Of a DNA stretch of 64,000 nucleotides, positions 1 through 10,416 are shown one piece after another. The position numbers were made by a program, and so were the translations under genes. The stretch is from Brucella intermedia LMG 3301. GTDB lineage: Bacteria > Pseudomonadota > Alphaproteobacteria > Rhizobiales > Rhizobiaceae. The stretch is taken from NCBI RefSeq assembly GCF_000182645.1, contig NZ_ACQA01000001.1, positions 1,550,001 through 1,614,000 on the forward strand. Reading direction: 5' to 3'. A model generated the notes under the pieces. That model worked only from the letters and a program-made list of their open reading frames with translations. It searched no databases and was not told where the DNA came from. The first letter of the stretch is position 1. Each line of letters starts with the position of its first letter.

Positions 1-1
1 A

Positions 2-103
2 ATCGAGATTGAGGACCGTCGCTATCCAGCTGGCATGAAATGCATCGCAATCGAGGGGCATGAATTCGTTCCATCTAAACAACTTGTCAGGCAAGGGGTT
101 TGA
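2..103 (+). CDS. C-terminal end of an unidentified protein (partial)
   Basis: An open frame enters from the left edge and ends at a TGA at 101-103, giving 33 residues that finish in KQLVRQGV. Its beginning lies outside the window. It has the same orientation as the stress protein that starts 53 bp later. The composition (mixed charge, no low-complexity run) is compatible with a real gene end, but the piece is too short to recognise a family, and a chance open frame cannot be excluded. Confidence 0.4.
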   Translation: MEIEDRRYPAGMKCIAIEGHEFVPSKQLVRQGV

Positions 104-156
104 TATGGCTGTTTAAAACATTAGGTTAAAGATTGAAAACCGACAGCGAGGGCAAC

Positions 157-600
157 ATGTACAAGAATATTCTCGTCACGACCGATGGGTCGGAGTTTGC
201 AGAGCGCGGGCTTGTCCACGCATTTAAGCTGGCGCATAGCGTTGGTGCGAAGGTTACAGTGTTGACGGTGACCGCGCCCTATTCGGTTTCGGGGCTTCCC
301 GGCGGCTGGACCGATAGCCCTGCTTTCATCGAGCGTTTCGAGCAGGAATGGAACGAATATGCCGATAAATCCCTCGCCCGTGCGCGCGAACTGGCGAAGG
401 AAGCGGAAGTTGAAGTTCATACGCTGCATGAGGTTGCCCCGCATCCGGCGACATCCATCATTGAGACAGCCAAGGAACTGCGCAACGATCTCATCGTCAT
501 GGCTTCCCATGGTCGTCGCGGACTGAAGGGCATGCTTCTAGGCAGTCAGACCCATGAAGTCCTGACCCGCGGCAACACACCGGTTCTGGTCGTAAAGTAA
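157..600 (+). CDS. Universal stress protein, UspA family
   Basis: A 147-residue single-domain universal stress protein of the cytoplasm. The family binds ATP or acts as a dimeric stress and energy-status protein; the physiological partner here is unknown. The N-terminus MYKNILVTTDGSE carries the conserved first strand and Asp, and the C-terminal part has GRRGLKGMLLGSQTHEVL, the G-2x-G-9x-G(S/T) nucleotide-binding pattern of ATP-binding members. I chose ATG 157 because GAGGG lies about five bases upstream and the protein then starts exactly where the family does; a TTG at 133 would add eight unrelated residues. It stands alone, convergent with the FMN-binding protein downstream. Confidence 0.93.
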   Translation: MYKNILVTTDGSEFAERGLVHAFKLAHSVGAKVTVLTVTAPYSVSGLPGGWTDSPAFIERFEQEWNEYADKSLARARELAKEAEVEVHTLHEVAPHPATSIIETAKELRNDLIVMASHGRRGLKGMLLGSQTHEVLTRGNTPVLVVK

Positions 601-613
601 CACGAAGTCGAGC

Positions 614-630
614 CCGGCCTGAAATGCCGG
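614..630 (+). terminator. Weak hairpin after the stress protein gene
   Basis: CCGGC and GCCGG are separated by seven bases just after the stop codon of the stress protein and before the convergent stop of the next gene. The tract that follows is only mildly T-rich, so factor-independent termination is possible but not certain. Confidence 0.35.
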
Positions 631-638
631 CCCTTATT

Positions 639-1073
639 TCAGCTGGCCTGATGACCTGTTGCGCTTTCGATATCAACGCGAAAAAAGACCGGTGCGAGTT
701 TGCGTTCGTGACCGTCTTTGGCAACCGTTTTTGTGTAGGCGGGTTCCCACCAGGTTGGCTCCGAAGCCATGAGCGCGACGATCGAGTTTTTCTCGTCTTC
801 GCGTTCGATCTCCCGATATCGGCCGTTCAGCACTACGGTGCGCCAGCTGGTCCGGGATTCAATCTGATCGAAAAGGATGCAAACCGCATCGTTCTTGCGC
901 AAGGCGTCGGTTTTATGGCCCTCGGTCGTAAAACAATAGAGTGAACCGCCGCTAAACCGGAAACTCAGTGGTAGGATATACGGGCGATTGTCGAGAACGT
1001 AAGCCAGCCGCCCCAGCTGGGTGTGCTGTATCATGTTCCGGATATCGTAATCCGACATTTCCCTGATCATCAT
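639..1073 (-). CDS. FMN-binding pyridoxamine 5'-phosphate oxidase-like protein
   Basis: A 144-residue protein of the small split-barrel flavin-binding group that includes NimA-like nitroimidazole reductases and general stress FMN proteins. The start ([23 protein letters not shown]) and the later stretch [36 protein letters not shown] match the family pattern of a beta barrel with an FMN-binding GHK element. The real substrate cannot be told from sequence; a cofactor-dependent reductase or a flavin/haem carrier are both possible. GGAG sits eight bases before the ATG at 1073. It lies downstream of phzF in the same direction with a 94 bp gap, so co-transcription is possible. Confidence 0.85.
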   Translation of the reverse strand: MMIREMSDYDIRNMIQHTQLGRLAYVLDNRPYILPLSFRFSGGSLYCFTTEGHKTDALRKNDAVCILFDQIESRTSWRTVVLNGRYREIEREDEKNSIVALMASEPTWWEPAYTKTVAKDGHERKLAPVFFRVDIESATGHQAS

Positions 1074-1167
1074 GGCTCAGCTCCGCCGTTCGCTTGTCTG
1101 CCGACAGGTTAACATAGGGCAGCGTTCCAGCTTTGACCGTAATCAAAGCGCAGGGGCGGTAATTTTA

Positions 1168-2094
1168 TCAGATGAAGAGACGTCCTTCCGCGATCTTGAC
1201 TGCGGTTCCGCCGATCCGGGCACCTGTAAGCTGCTGTTTGGCAACGTCCAGTTCAAGGCGAATCCGCGAAGGCCGCCCCATCTCCATACCTTGCTCGATC
1301 CACCACTGCGAACTACCATCAACAGGCTTGTCGTTTTTCTGGATCATGCCTGCAAAGGCCGCCGCTGCAGAACCGGTAGCCGGATCTTCATAGACATTGG
1401 CGCCCGTTACAAACATGCGTGCATGGAAATTGCTGTCGAACAGAATTGTTTCGCGGCAATAGACATAAATCGGCAAGGGACGGCCATCGACGTGCGGCAG
1501 GCTTTCATTGACATAGACCGGATCAATAGACACTTTCGCTGCCGCTATCAGATTATGGACCGGCACCAGCAAATAGGGTGTACCCGCACTCCAGACGGCG
1601 GGCACATGGTTCTCGAATCCGATCTCGTGTGTGCCGAGACCGATTGCAGCGGCGGCCTCTTCCTTTTCGATCTTGACCTCGAGCCGTTCCGGAAGGCGGG
1701 GCAGATCGAACTCGGCGAAAGCGCTGTTCTCGCCAAGTATCACGCCACAGCGAACAATGCCGACCTTCTCTTCCAGAGCGACGAGCCTGTCCGTCTCATC
1801 CCCCGTCTTGCGGCGTCGGGCGAGCGAAACCGCCGCGCCCACTGTAGGGTGGCCAGCGAAGGGCAGCTCATAATCTGGCGTGAAGATACGCACCGCCGCC
1901 TCGTGCGCCGGATTGCTCGGCGGGAAAATGAACACCGTTTCGGAAAGGTTGAACTCGCGTGCGATGGACTGCATGCGCGTATCGTTCAAACCTTCGCTGT
2001 CATGAACCACAGCCAGCGGATTTCCAGCCAGAGCCTTGTCGGCGAAAACGTCGAAAACCTCGTAAAATCTGCCGGAAACAGCGGCTTCACTCAT
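1168..2094 (-). CDS. PhzF family phenazine-biosynthesis-like isomerase
   Basis: A 308-residue member of the PhzF/DapF-fold family. Residues near the start ([21 protein letters not shown]) contain the GNPLAVV signature, followed by [12 protein letters not shown] with the conserved catalytic-type Glu, then [10 protein letters not shown], and near the end [14 protein letters not shown]. In true PhzF the enzyme isomerises a dihydroanthranilate in phenazine synthesis, but no phenazine genes are nearby and most family members have unknown substrates, so the name is structural. Length matches the family (about 260-310). It sits between a Nudix hydrolase and an FMN protein, all on the minus strand. 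Confidence 0.9.
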   Translation of the reverse strand: MSEAAVSGRFYEVFDVFADKALAGNPLAVVHDSEGLNDTRMQSIAREFNLSETVFIFPPSNPAHEAAVRIFTPDYELPFAGHPTVGAAVSLARRRKTGDETDRLVALEEKVGIVRCGVILGENSAFAEFDLPRLPERLEVKIEKEEAAAAIGLGTHEIGFENHVPAVWSAGTPYLLVPVHNLIAAAKVSIDPVYVNESLPHVDGRPLPIYVYCRETILFDSNFHARMFVTGANVYEDPATGSAAAAFAGMIQKNDKPVDGSSQWWIEQGMEMGRPSRIRLELDVAKQQLTGARIGGTAVKIAEGRLFI

Positions 2095-2224
2095 CCCTCA
2101 TTCTCCCCACGACATGCTCACAAGACAAATTGCAAAGGCGATTTCACTCCGATGCTTGATGCTGCGCGTTATCTGCGAGCATAGACAATTTCGTGGCGCT
2201 GTCATCTGCAAGTCTGACCAAGTT

Positions 2225-2938
2225 TTAGAGATTGTTAAAATGCCAGTCCGCGAAGGCTCGCACATAACTCGGCGTGGCCTCGCCCATCGCCCGTGCTGCC
2301 TTCACCGGAATGATCTCTGACAGCTCGGGCTCGGCCTCATCAGCCAAGTACTGCTCGATCCGCGACACCAGCTCCGTCGATGGCGCGTCAAAATAATAAC
2401 GGCGGAAAAGCGCAACGCTGCGATTGCCAGTCACGAGATTGATTTGCTGCTCCGCTCTGGCGTCATGAAGATCGAGACCGGTTTCTTCCTGAACCTCTCG
2501 CCTGCGATTGGCATCATAGTCGACATATCCGTCGACAATATCGTTATCGTCGATCGAGCCAGCCGGAAAATAAACCCTTCCGGCTCCCGCATTCTGCACT
2601 CCCATGCGGCCTGCGATCAGATGACCCTCGCTGGAGACAATCACACCGACGCCGAAAATGTGCCATGGACGTTCCTGCGATACATCACGTCGCCAGTGCA
2701 TCAACGTCGCAAAACTTGTACGCTTGAAACCGGCTTTAAATAGACCGCCCGTCAATTCCGCTTGCGGAGCGAGATAAAACTCACCATCGAACAAGGTCGG
2801 GTTCGCAGCCCGCTCTTTCGTCCAGTTCGAAGCAATCGCTTCGCTGTTCTCCACCGTATATGGCAAAGGACCGGGCAGGACCCGCACATCCGCACGGTCG
2901 ATTATATGGACGGTGTTTTCGCGGACCTGTTCCATCAT
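2225..2938 (-). CDS. Nudix hydrolase
   Basis: A 237-residue protein whose C-terminal half carries a Nudix-type core, with REVQEETGLDL preceded by a Gly about 22 residues upstream. This is the catalytic helix that binds divalent metal and cleaves nucleoside diphosphates linked to another group. The spacing between the Gly and the RE..EE segment is longer than in the canonical 23-residue box, which suggests a divergent subfamily. The substrate is unknown. The start codon follows immediately after the stop of the EEP-family gene (TGA then ATG), so the two are almost certainly translated from one message. Confidence 0.85.
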   Translation of the reverse strand: MMEQVRENTVHIIDRADVRVLPGPLPYTVENSEAIASNWTKERAANPTLFDGEFYLAPQAELTGGLFKAGFKRTSFATLMHWRRDVSQERPWHIFGVGVIVSSEGHLIAGRMGVQNAGAGRVYFPAGSIDDNDIVDGYVDYDANRRREVQEETGLDLHDARAEQQINLVTGNRSVALFRRYYFDAPSTELVSRIEQYLADEAEPELSEIIPVKAARAMGEATPSYVRAFADWHFNNL

Positions 2939-4048
2939 TCAAACCATATTCAGCGTCACTGCGACCGGGCAATGATCGCTTGCCTTCGGACGATCCCATC
3001 CGGTTCGGGGATAGCGGTCGATCTGCTGGCCAGGCGGAAAAATCGTGCGCCACGGCTGCCCGCGCCGAACGATGTTCGGAACCGCCCTTTCATTCTTCTT
3101 CGCAAATGAAGGCGACGCCATGATGTAGTCGAGCTGGCAGAGATGGCGCTCTTGCGGCCCGCGCGTGTGATAGAGCGTCCAGCGGTCCATCACGGGGCGG
3201 CGTTCGACCAGGTTGACCGCAAACCCGTCTCCCAGAAGCACGTCGAGCGCACTTTCTTCCTCGACCATTGGCGTGAATTCGTAACCGTTCCATTCATCGC
3301 CTCCGATGATGATCCGCTCGCGATAATCATTGAAGTCACCGCAAATCAGCCAGCGGCGATCAGCAACATTGGAGGGACCGAACTTGTCTTCGATGATACG
3401 GCGTATCGCTCGCGCTTCCGCGCGACGTACCGGCAAGGAGGAAGTTCGTCCATCAAAGCCGTTGCGCGCGCCCGTCATCGATTTGAGATGTGTCACGAAA
3501 AGCGACAGCGGCTTACCGGCAATACGGATATCCACATTAAGGCAATCACGCTTGAAAATGCGGTCATGGGCTTCAAGTCCGAGTTCGCCGAGCGCAGGCT
3601 CGTACAGGCCGAAATCATTATAGGTTACGTAGGCGTAGCTTGTGACCTCATCAACCTCAATGGGCTGGCCGTCCCGTGTGGTGTCGCGCATCATAACGGC
3701 GACATCGATGCCACGGCTGTCGTTTCCGTCAATCAGGTATTTATGCCGGAAGCCATGGCCTATCATCTTGAAAAGATAGCCATACTCGAATGCATTCAGC
3801 GCAGCGAGGTTGTCCACTTCCTGCAGGCAAAGAATGTCGGCGCGTGTTTCGGCGATAGCAAGGGCCGTCATCTGACGCGTATCGTCGGCATGCGCAATGG
3901 CCCGTGCCTGCTCGAGAAGGCGATATTGCGCCTCATCGCTGATTTCAAAGAGTTGCAAGGTGCGATCCTGATGCAATTCATTGCGAAAGCCGGAAAAATC
4001 GAACCGGCGCATCAGGTTTTCGACATTGAAGGTAGCTATTGTAAACAT
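2939..4048 (-). CDS. Endonuclease/exonuclease/phosphatase family protein
   Basis: A 369-residue EEP-fold enzyme related to exonuclease III, DNase I and sphingomyelinases. Visible in order are TFNVENL at residue 4, LCLQEVDN with the metal-binding Glu near residue 80, THLKS, CGDFNDYRE around the catalytic Asp-Asn pair, LDYIMAS, and KASDHCPVAV at the end with the catalytic Asp-His. All active-site positions of the fold are present, so it should be an Mg-dependent phosphodiesterase, but DNA, RNA or small-molecule substrate cannot be chosen. ATG 4048 is preferred over an upstream in-frame start because the fold begins there and GGAGAG lies upstream. It is directly followed by the Nudix gene. Confidence 0.88.
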   Translation of the reverse strand: MFTIATFNVENLMRRFDFSGFRNELHQDRTLQLFEISDEAQYRLLEQARAIAHADDTRQMTALAIAETRADILCLQEVDNLAALNAFEYGYLFKMIGHGFRHKYLIDGNDSRGIDVAVMMRDTTRDGQPIEVDEVTSYAYVTYNDFGLYEPALGELGLEAHDRIFKRDCLNVDIRIAGKPLSLFVTHLKSMTGARNGFDGRTSSLPVRRAEARAIRRIIEDKFGPSNVADRRWLICGDFNDYRERIIIGGDEWNGYEFTPMVEEESALDVLLGDGFAVNLVERRPVMDRWTLYHTRGPQERHLCQLDYIMASPSFAKKNERAVPNIVRRGQPWRTIFPPGQQIDRYPRTGWDRPKASDHCPVAVTLNMV

Positions 4049-4186
4049 GCATGCGCAATCTCTCCGCTTGCCGGGCGATTGGCAAGAGGATGAATTCCGA
4101 AACCAATAAATTTCTGCTGAAACCGTGACTTGGGTTTCAAAAATACCCATATACCGGGAGAAACGTCATTGAAGCGAGCCGAGACG

Positions 4187-4606
4187 ATGCGAAACCTACT
4201 GCACCTGACGATACTGACCGGACTTTTCGTTGCCGGTATTGCGAGTGCGGGGTCAACCGTCGAACTTCGCAACAGCCAGTATCTTCCCTCGTTGAAACCG
4301 AGCGGCCCTTTGATTATCGGCGGTCAGGCGGGAGCCAATCGCACCGACCCGAGCGCCCGTAACTGCTACGGTTCGACCCTTTGCCGGGAAAGCGGAACCT
4401 ATATTACCGAACACGGCGTATTAAATTACAAGAACGGCGATGCCCTGCAATATCGGCGCACGATGCAGCCACCGACCGCCGGCGCGCGTCCAAGCAGCAA
4501 CCATATCCAGTGGTGCTCGAACCGCTATCGCAGCTATCGAACATCCGACAACACCTACCAGCCGATAGCCGGTCCGAGAACGGGCTGCAATTCACCCTTC
4601 CAGTAA
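4187..4606 (+). CDS. BA14K family secreted protein
   Basis: A 139-residue exported protein. The first 23 residues form a signal peptide (MRNLLHLTILTGLFVAGIASAG) with a likely cleavage after ASA. The C-terminal third has the BA14K pattern HIQWCSNRYRSYRTSDNTYQP followed by two Cys-containing turns (RTGCNSPF). BA14K proteins of Brucella and relatives are immunoreactive, lectin-like surface or periplasmic proteins often present as several paralogues. The middle part (NCYGSTLCRESGTY) adds further cysteines, so disulfides are likely. It is transcribed divergently from the EEP gene and ends just before a bidirectional terminator. ATG 4187 is chosen because the signal peptide begins there; an upstream in-frame start at 4130 would add a polar extension. 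Confidence 0.85.
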   Translation: MRNLLHLTILTGLFVAGIASAGSTVELRNSQYLPSLKPSGPLIIGGQAGANRTDPSARNCYGSTLCRESGTYITEHGVLNYKNGDALQYRRTMQPPTAGARPSSNHIQWCSNRYRSYRTSDNTYQPIAGPRTGCNSPFQ

Positions 4607-4611
4607 GAAAA

Positions 4612-4635
4612 AAAGCCGGGGCAGAACCCGGCTTT
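4612..4635. terminator. Bidirectional terminator between BA14K and aminotransferase genes
   Basis: A nine-base perfect stem (AAAGCCGGG and CCCGGCTTT) with a six-base loop, preceded by a run of A and followed by a run of T, lies between two convergent stop codons. Both strands read as a G+C-rich hairpin followed by T residues. Confidence 0.88.
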
Positions 4636-4647
4636 TACATCTGCGGC

Positions 4648-5880
4648 TTAGGCAGCGGCAGATTTTGTGTGAACGCGTATCAGGCGACCAAGCCGCTTGA
4701 TGCCTTCATCGATCATCTCGTCATTGGCGCAGGAATAGCTGAGGCGCAGTGTATTGGCTCCGCTGCCGTCAGCAAAGAAGGCGCGGCCCGGAACGAACGC
4801 GACTTTTTCGCTATCGATGGACGCGGCAAGCAGTGCAGCTCCATCCATGCCTTCCGGCACCGTGACCCAGACGAACATGCCGCCCTCAGGCTTCGTCCAG
4901 CTCGTGGTCTCCGGCATATATTTCGCCAGCGCTTCGAGCATCTTGTCGCGACGGTGCTTATAAACCCTGTGCAGCTTCGCTACCTGAGCATCGAAGCCAC
5001 TGCTGGCAACGCGCTGAATAGCGATCTGGTTGATCGTGGAAGAGTGAAGGTCCGCTGCCTGCTTCATCAGAACAAGCTTGCGAATAACCGGCTTCGACGC
5101 CACCACATAGCCGACGCGCAGGCCCGGAGCCAGCGTCTTGGAGAAGGAACCGCAATAGATGGTGCGGGTCTTCTCGATATCGCCGCCGTTACGGGCAATG
5201 TCGAGTGCCAGGATCGGCGAAATCGCATCGCCATTGTAGCGAAGATACTGATAAGCCGCGTCCTCGATCACCGGAATGTCGAGTTCATCCGCCTGTGCGA
5301 GCAGTTTCTCGCGGCCAGCAAGATCGACGGTTTCGCCGGTCGGATTGCTGAAATCGGCAGACAGATAAGCGAACTTCACCTGGCCGCCAGCTTTTTCCGC
5401 TGCCTGCGCATAGGATTCCGGCGTGCGATTGCCCTTGATCGCCAGTATATCGTAATTGGGCTCGTAAGCGTTGAAGGCCTGGAGCGCGCCGAGATAGGTC
5501 GGTGCGGTCACGAGCGCCGTGTCGGCAGGCGACAGGAACAGCTTGCCGAGATAGTCGAGAGCCTGCTGCGAACCCGATGTGATGAACACATTGTCTTCCG
5601 TGCAGGGAATGCCGATCTTGGCAAGCTCCCCCACGAGCCAGGTGCGCAGCGGCTTGTAGCCTTCCGAAATGGAATATTGCAGCGCTGCATTGGCTTCGGG
5701 GCCGGTAAGAATATCCTTATAGGCCGCCTGGAATTCGTCATGCGGGAAAAGCGCCGGATCAGGAATTCCGCCCGCAAACGAAATAATATCGGGACGTTCC
5801 AGAAGCTTCAGCAGTTCGCGGATTTCTGATGCGCGCATACGTTTCGAGCGCGTTGCAAATACATTTTCCCAGTCCAACAC
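4648..5880 (-). CDS. PLP-dependent aminotransferase, class I/II (2-aminoadipate/aromatic type)
   Basis: A 410-residue fold-type I aminotransferase. The N-terminus (RASEIRELLKLLERPDIISFAGGIPDPALFP) and the motif GSFSKTLAPGLRVGY around the PLP-binding Lys place it in the group of 2-aminoadipate, valine-pyruvate and kynurenine-type aminotransferases that also forms the catalytic half of MocR regulators; no HTH domain is present. DFSNPTGE and DAAYQYLRY supply the PLP-contacting Asn and Tyr/Asp. The start is probably GTG at 5880: GGAG lies eight bases upstream, and an apparent upstream TTG would place that ribosome-binding site inside the coding sequence. Amino-group donor and acceptor are not determined; proximity to ilvC makes a branched-chain role imaginable but unproven. 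Confidence 0.9.
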   Translation of the reverse strand: MLDWENVFATRSKRMRASEIRELLKLLERPDIISFAGGIPDPALFPHDEFQAAYKDILTGPEANAALQYSISEGYKPLRTWLVGELAKIGIPCTEDNVFITSGSQQALDYLGKLFLSPADTALVTAPTYLGALQAFNAYEPNYDILAIKGNRTPESYAQAAEKAGGQVKFAYLSADFSNPTGETVDLAGREKLLAQADELDIPVIEDAAYQYLRYNGDAISPILALDIARNGGDIEKTRTIYCGSFSKTLAPGLRVGYVVASKPVIRKLVLMKQAADLHSSTINQIAIQRVASSGFDAQVAKLHRVYKHRRDKMLEALAKYMPETTSWTKPEGGMFVWVTVPEGMDGAALLAASIDSEKVAFVPGRAFFADGSGANTLRLSYSCANDEMIDEGIKRLGRLIRVHTKSAAA

Positions 5881-6186
5881 GGGAAATCTCCTCAATTAGA
5901 CTATCCGTAGATTTTACGGAACTTGTAATAGCGAAGTCTCCTCAGAACTTGGCTATTGGATGTGAAGCTCTAGCGCACTTTTCGGCAGACGAGAACAGCT
6001 TTTCCCATGCTTCTATGGAATAAAGATATTCGGAATTGTTTTGGGCCTTTAAGTGCATGAAACGAAAAACTGGCGCAGAATTTGAGTTCTTTTCGTTCGC
6101 AACGAACGCATAAGCCTTCTGGGACGCCAACTATTAAGGGGGCGCATGAAACGCCCCCTTGATCGAACAATGGAAGCTGAAGTCTC
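5881..6186 (-). promoter_or_regulatory. Intergenic region between ilvC and the aminotransferase, with a CCGTA/TACGG inverted repeat
   Basis: About 306 bp with no supported gene. A perfect inverted repeat CCGTA-gattt-TACGG at 5905-5919 lies 25 bp before the aminotransferase start, in the usual promoter or operator zone; a second, looser repeat (AATAGC/GCTATT) spans 5927-5957. The rest contains the ilvC terminator near 6136-6160. Short open frames here have no ribosome-binding site or family resemblance. Confidence 0.4.
6136..6160 (-). terminator. Hairpin after ilvC
   Basis: A perfect nine-base stem (AAGGGGGCG and CGCCCCCTT) with a seven-base loop, 27 bp after the ilvC stop codon. The stem is very stable, but no long T-run follows on the minus strand, so it may act as a terminator or a 3'-end stabiliser. 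Confidence 0.6.
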
Positions 6187-7904
<1,718 letters not shown>

Positions 7905-7922
7905 GGGTCTTTCCTCCACCTT

Positions 7923-7936
7923 GTACCGTACGGTAC
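7923..7936. promoter_or_regulatory. Perfect 14-bp palindrome, probable TetR operator
   Basis: GTACCGTACGGTAC is its own reverse complement and is flanked by further partial repeats (CGTACGG and GTACGG). It lies just upstream of the ribosome-binding site of the TetR-family gene. A self-binding site is the usual arrangement for this family; that it is used here is an inference from position and symmetry. Confidence 0.65.
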
Positions 7937-8035
7937 GGTTCCCCAATTCATAATTATTGTTCCCGCCACGGTCAAGCGTGTTTTCGAAAATTACAGTTCG
8001 CTACTGCAGAATTCAGTTTGCCGCGCATAGAACGC

Positions 8036-8069
8036 AAAAAGCGCCCTCCCGAAGCCGGGAAAGCGCCCT
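8036..8069 (-). terminator. Terminator after kup
   Basis: On the minus strand a hairpin with CCCG-gctt-CGGG at the tip and GCGC/GCGC at the base, interrupted by a small internal loop, is followed by TTTTT. It lies 25 bp beyond the kup stop codon. Confidence 0.8.
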
Positions 8070-8093
8070 GTAAAATTGTCGGTTCAAGCAGAT

Positions 8094-10049
8094 TTAAAGG
8101 TTTACCTGCGTTCCAATTTCCACCACTCGACCTGTCGGGATCTGGAAATATTCGGTTGCGTCTGATGCCGTGCGCGCAAGCAGGATGAACAGCTTGTCCT
8201 GCCAGAGCGGCAGGCCGGAATGAGCGGATGCCTTGAGGGACCGGCGCGACAGGAAGAAAGACGTGGTCATGATGTCGAATTTCCAGCCGAGTTTGCGACA
8301 GATGCCGAGCGCCCGCGGGATGTTAGGCTGTTGCATATAGCCGAAAGTGAGCGTCACCTGCATGAAGCGCTCGTTATATTGGGACACCCGTGCCCGGTCG
8401 GCACTCGAAACCCATGGCTTCGAGGCGGTGACAACCGTCAATATGACATTGTTTTCGTGCAGGACCTTGTAGTGTTTCAGGCTATGCATGAGGGCGGTCG
8501 GAGCGCTTTTTGGGTCGCCCGTCAGAAAAACAGCCGTACCCGGCACGATGGTAGGCGGACGCTTGGTCATTTGCTGGACGATCAGGTCCAGCGGAACTTC
8601 AGCCTTGCGGGTCTTGTGAAAGAGGTGGCGCGTTCCACGCACCCAGGTCCACATGATGAGGACCAGCACCACTGCGATACCGATCGACGCCCATCCGCCT
8701 TCGTGAACCTTGATGATGTTCGCACTGAAAAACATAATGTCGATGATAAGGAAGCCAAGAATAAATGGCAGGGCGCGGCTTACACGCCAGTTCCAGATAC
8801 GGGTCATGACGATATAAAGCAGAACCGTCGTAACCAGCATGTTGCCGGTAACGGCAATCCCATATGCCGCCGCAAGATTGCTGGATTTCTCGAAACCGAG
8901 CACCAGAATGACCACTGCCAGCCCCAGAAGCAGGTTGACGCGAGGGATATAAATCTGGCCGTGCAGCTTTTCCGAGGTGTGCTGGATTTCCAGGCGCGGA
9001 AGAATGTTGAGCTGAACGGCCTGACGCGCCACGGAGTAGGCGCCGGTAATAACCGCCTGGCTCGCTATCACGGTCGCAGCGGTGGCAAGCAACACCATGG
9101 GCAGGAGTGCGAAACTTGGCATCATTTGGAAGAACGGCAGCGCAGCCGCTTCACCGTGAGAAAGAATGAACGCAGCCTGCCCGAAATAGTTGAGCAGCAG
9201 GCATGGAAAAACGATCCAGAGCCATGCCCGGACAATTGGCCTGCGCCCAAAATGGCCGAGATCGGCGTAAAGGGCTTCAGCGCCCGTCATTGCGAGAAAC
9301 ACGGCGCCGACCGTAATGAATGCGATGCCGGGGCTGACCGCCAGAAAGCGCACCGCATAATAGGGATTGAGCGCCACCATCACGGTAGGATCATCGAAAA
9401 TATGCCATAGACCCGACGCGCCCAGCGCCAGGAACCACAATGCCATGATCGGTCCGAAGACGATGGCAACCTTTCCCGTTCCCAATTTCTGTACGGAGAA
9501 CAGCGTCACAAGAATAACGACGGTTATGGGAACCACGAAAGGCGTAAGATCGGGAGCGACAATCTCCAGCCCTTCCATTGCCGAAAGGACCGATATGGCA
9601 GGCGTGATGACTGCATCGCCGAAGAACAGCGCCGCGCCGCAGATGCCTACCCCCAGGATCAGGTCCGGCCTGCCTTTCAACGCACTTCTGACAAGGGCCA
9701 TCAGCGAAAGAATGCCACCCTCGCCATTATTGTCTGCACGCAGAACAAACAGCACATATTTGATTGTGACAACCAGTGTCAGCGCCCAGAAGATCAGCGA
9801 AACGACGCCCAGAATATCGCTGCGGGCGAGAATGCCGTCACTTGCCGCCGCATGAAGCGCTTCACGAAAAGCGTAGATAGGGCTGGTGCCGATGTCGCCA
9901 TAGACGACACCCAATGCTCCCAGCACCAGCGTCTTCATGCTCTCATTGTGCTGCCCGGCATCTTCAGCAAACGCAACGCTTTCAGGAACACCGACTGCAG
10001 GCACACCAGCCTGCATCGGCGTGTCATTGCCATTTAGCTCGCCGCTCAT
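8094..10049 (-). CDS. kup: Low-affinity potassium uptake protein, Kup/HAK/KT family
   Basis: A 651-residue inner-membrane K+/H+ symporter. The N-terminal 50 residues are polar and the segment KTLVLGALGVVYGDIGTSPIYAFREAL (about 40-66) is the family signature of the first membrane helix. About twelve hydrophobic segments follow up to residue 460, then a cytoplasmic C-terminal domain (KAEVPLDLIVQQMTKRPPTIVPGTAVFLTG to the end). Length is normal for the family. It is a single gene: a terminator follows, and a 20-bp palindrome lies about 70 bp upstream of its start. Potassium uptake of this type needs no dedicated partner. Confidence 0.96.
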   Translation of the reverse strand: MSGELNGNDTPMQAGVPAVGVPESVAFAEDAGQHNESMKTLVLGALGVVYGDIGTSPIYAFREALHAAASDGILARSDILGVVSLIFWALTLVVTIKYVLFVLRADNNGEGGILSLMALVRSALKGRPDLILGVGICGAALFFGDAVITPAISVLSAMEGLEIVAPDLTPFVVPITVVILVTLFSVQKLGTGKVAIVFGPIMALWFLALGASGLWHIFDDPTVMVALNPYYAVRFLAVSPGIAFITVGAVFLAMTGAEALYADLGHFGRRPIVRAWLWIVFPCLLLNYFGQAAFILSHGEAAALPFFQMMPSFALLPMVLLATAATVIASQAVITGAYSVARQAVQLNILPRLEIQHTSEKLHGQIYIPRVNLLLGLAVVILVLGFEKSSNLAAAYGIAVTGNMLVTTVLLYIVMTRIWNWRVSRALPFILGFLIIDIMFFSANIIKVHEGGWASIGIAVVLVLIMWTWVRGTRHLFHKTRKAEVPLDLIVQQMTKRPPTIVPGTAVFLTGDPKSAPTALMHSLKHYKVLHENNVILTVVTASKPWVSSADRARVSQYNERFMQVTLTFGYMQQPNIPRALGICRKLGWKFDIMTTSFFLSRRSLKASAHSGLPLWQDKLFILLARTASDATEYFQIPTGRVVEIGTQVNL

Positions 10050-10416
10050 ATGCAGGCACCTCGCAACTTCCTGAAAACGTTCTGGCTGGAGTTACTGGGA
10101 TCGAATTGAGATAATGAGCGTATTCGCAAAAAGTTGCGAATTGCGGCATCGCTGCCAAGCCTTGCCGGAACCAGTTTCAATCATGGTCATGGCGTCGACT
10201 GAACGTAGCAATCTGCACGAATGCAACAGCATTGCAAATGCCGCAGCGCGCAAAGCAGACGTCGGAGAACTGCTTCAATGCTTCCCTCATACGATCCTGC
10301 GCGCCCCCAAACGCATCTGAATAGTGGCGGACGCCTATAGCTTGTCGCATCCGAATGCAAATGCGCTTTTTGCAAAGCTCCAATCCCAGCCATGCATCAA
10401 GCGCATTGAATAACAT
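10050..10416. other. Intergenic region between pdxJ and kup containing a 20-bp perfect palindrome
   Basis: No convincing gene is present. A 79-codon frame at 10177-10416 on the minus strand begins right after the pdxJ stop, but lacks a ribosome-binding site and resembles nothing I know. The notable element is the perfect inverted repeat ATTCGCAA-aaag-TTGCGAAT at 10122-10141, 73-92 bp before the kup start, where a promoter would be expected. It may be an operator or, in RNA, an eight-base stem with a four-base loop. Confidence 0.45.

Noticed and set aside
639-2094. A phenazine biosynthesis cluster around the PhzF-family and FMN-oxidase-like genes
   Set aside because: No phzA-E or phzG relatives are present; PhzF-fold and split-barrel FMN proteins are widespread with other roles.
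3143-4093. A 316-codon plus-strand frame opposite the EEP-family gene
   Set aside because: All catalytic motifs of the EEP fold are on the minus strand; the opposing frame is a shadow of codon bias.
10177-10416. A 79-codon frame starting immediately after the pdxJ stop
   Set aside because: The start follows the stop codon without a ribosome-binding site, the product is Cys-rich without a known family, and it has no support beyond being open. Left out of the gene list but mentioned in the intergenic entry.
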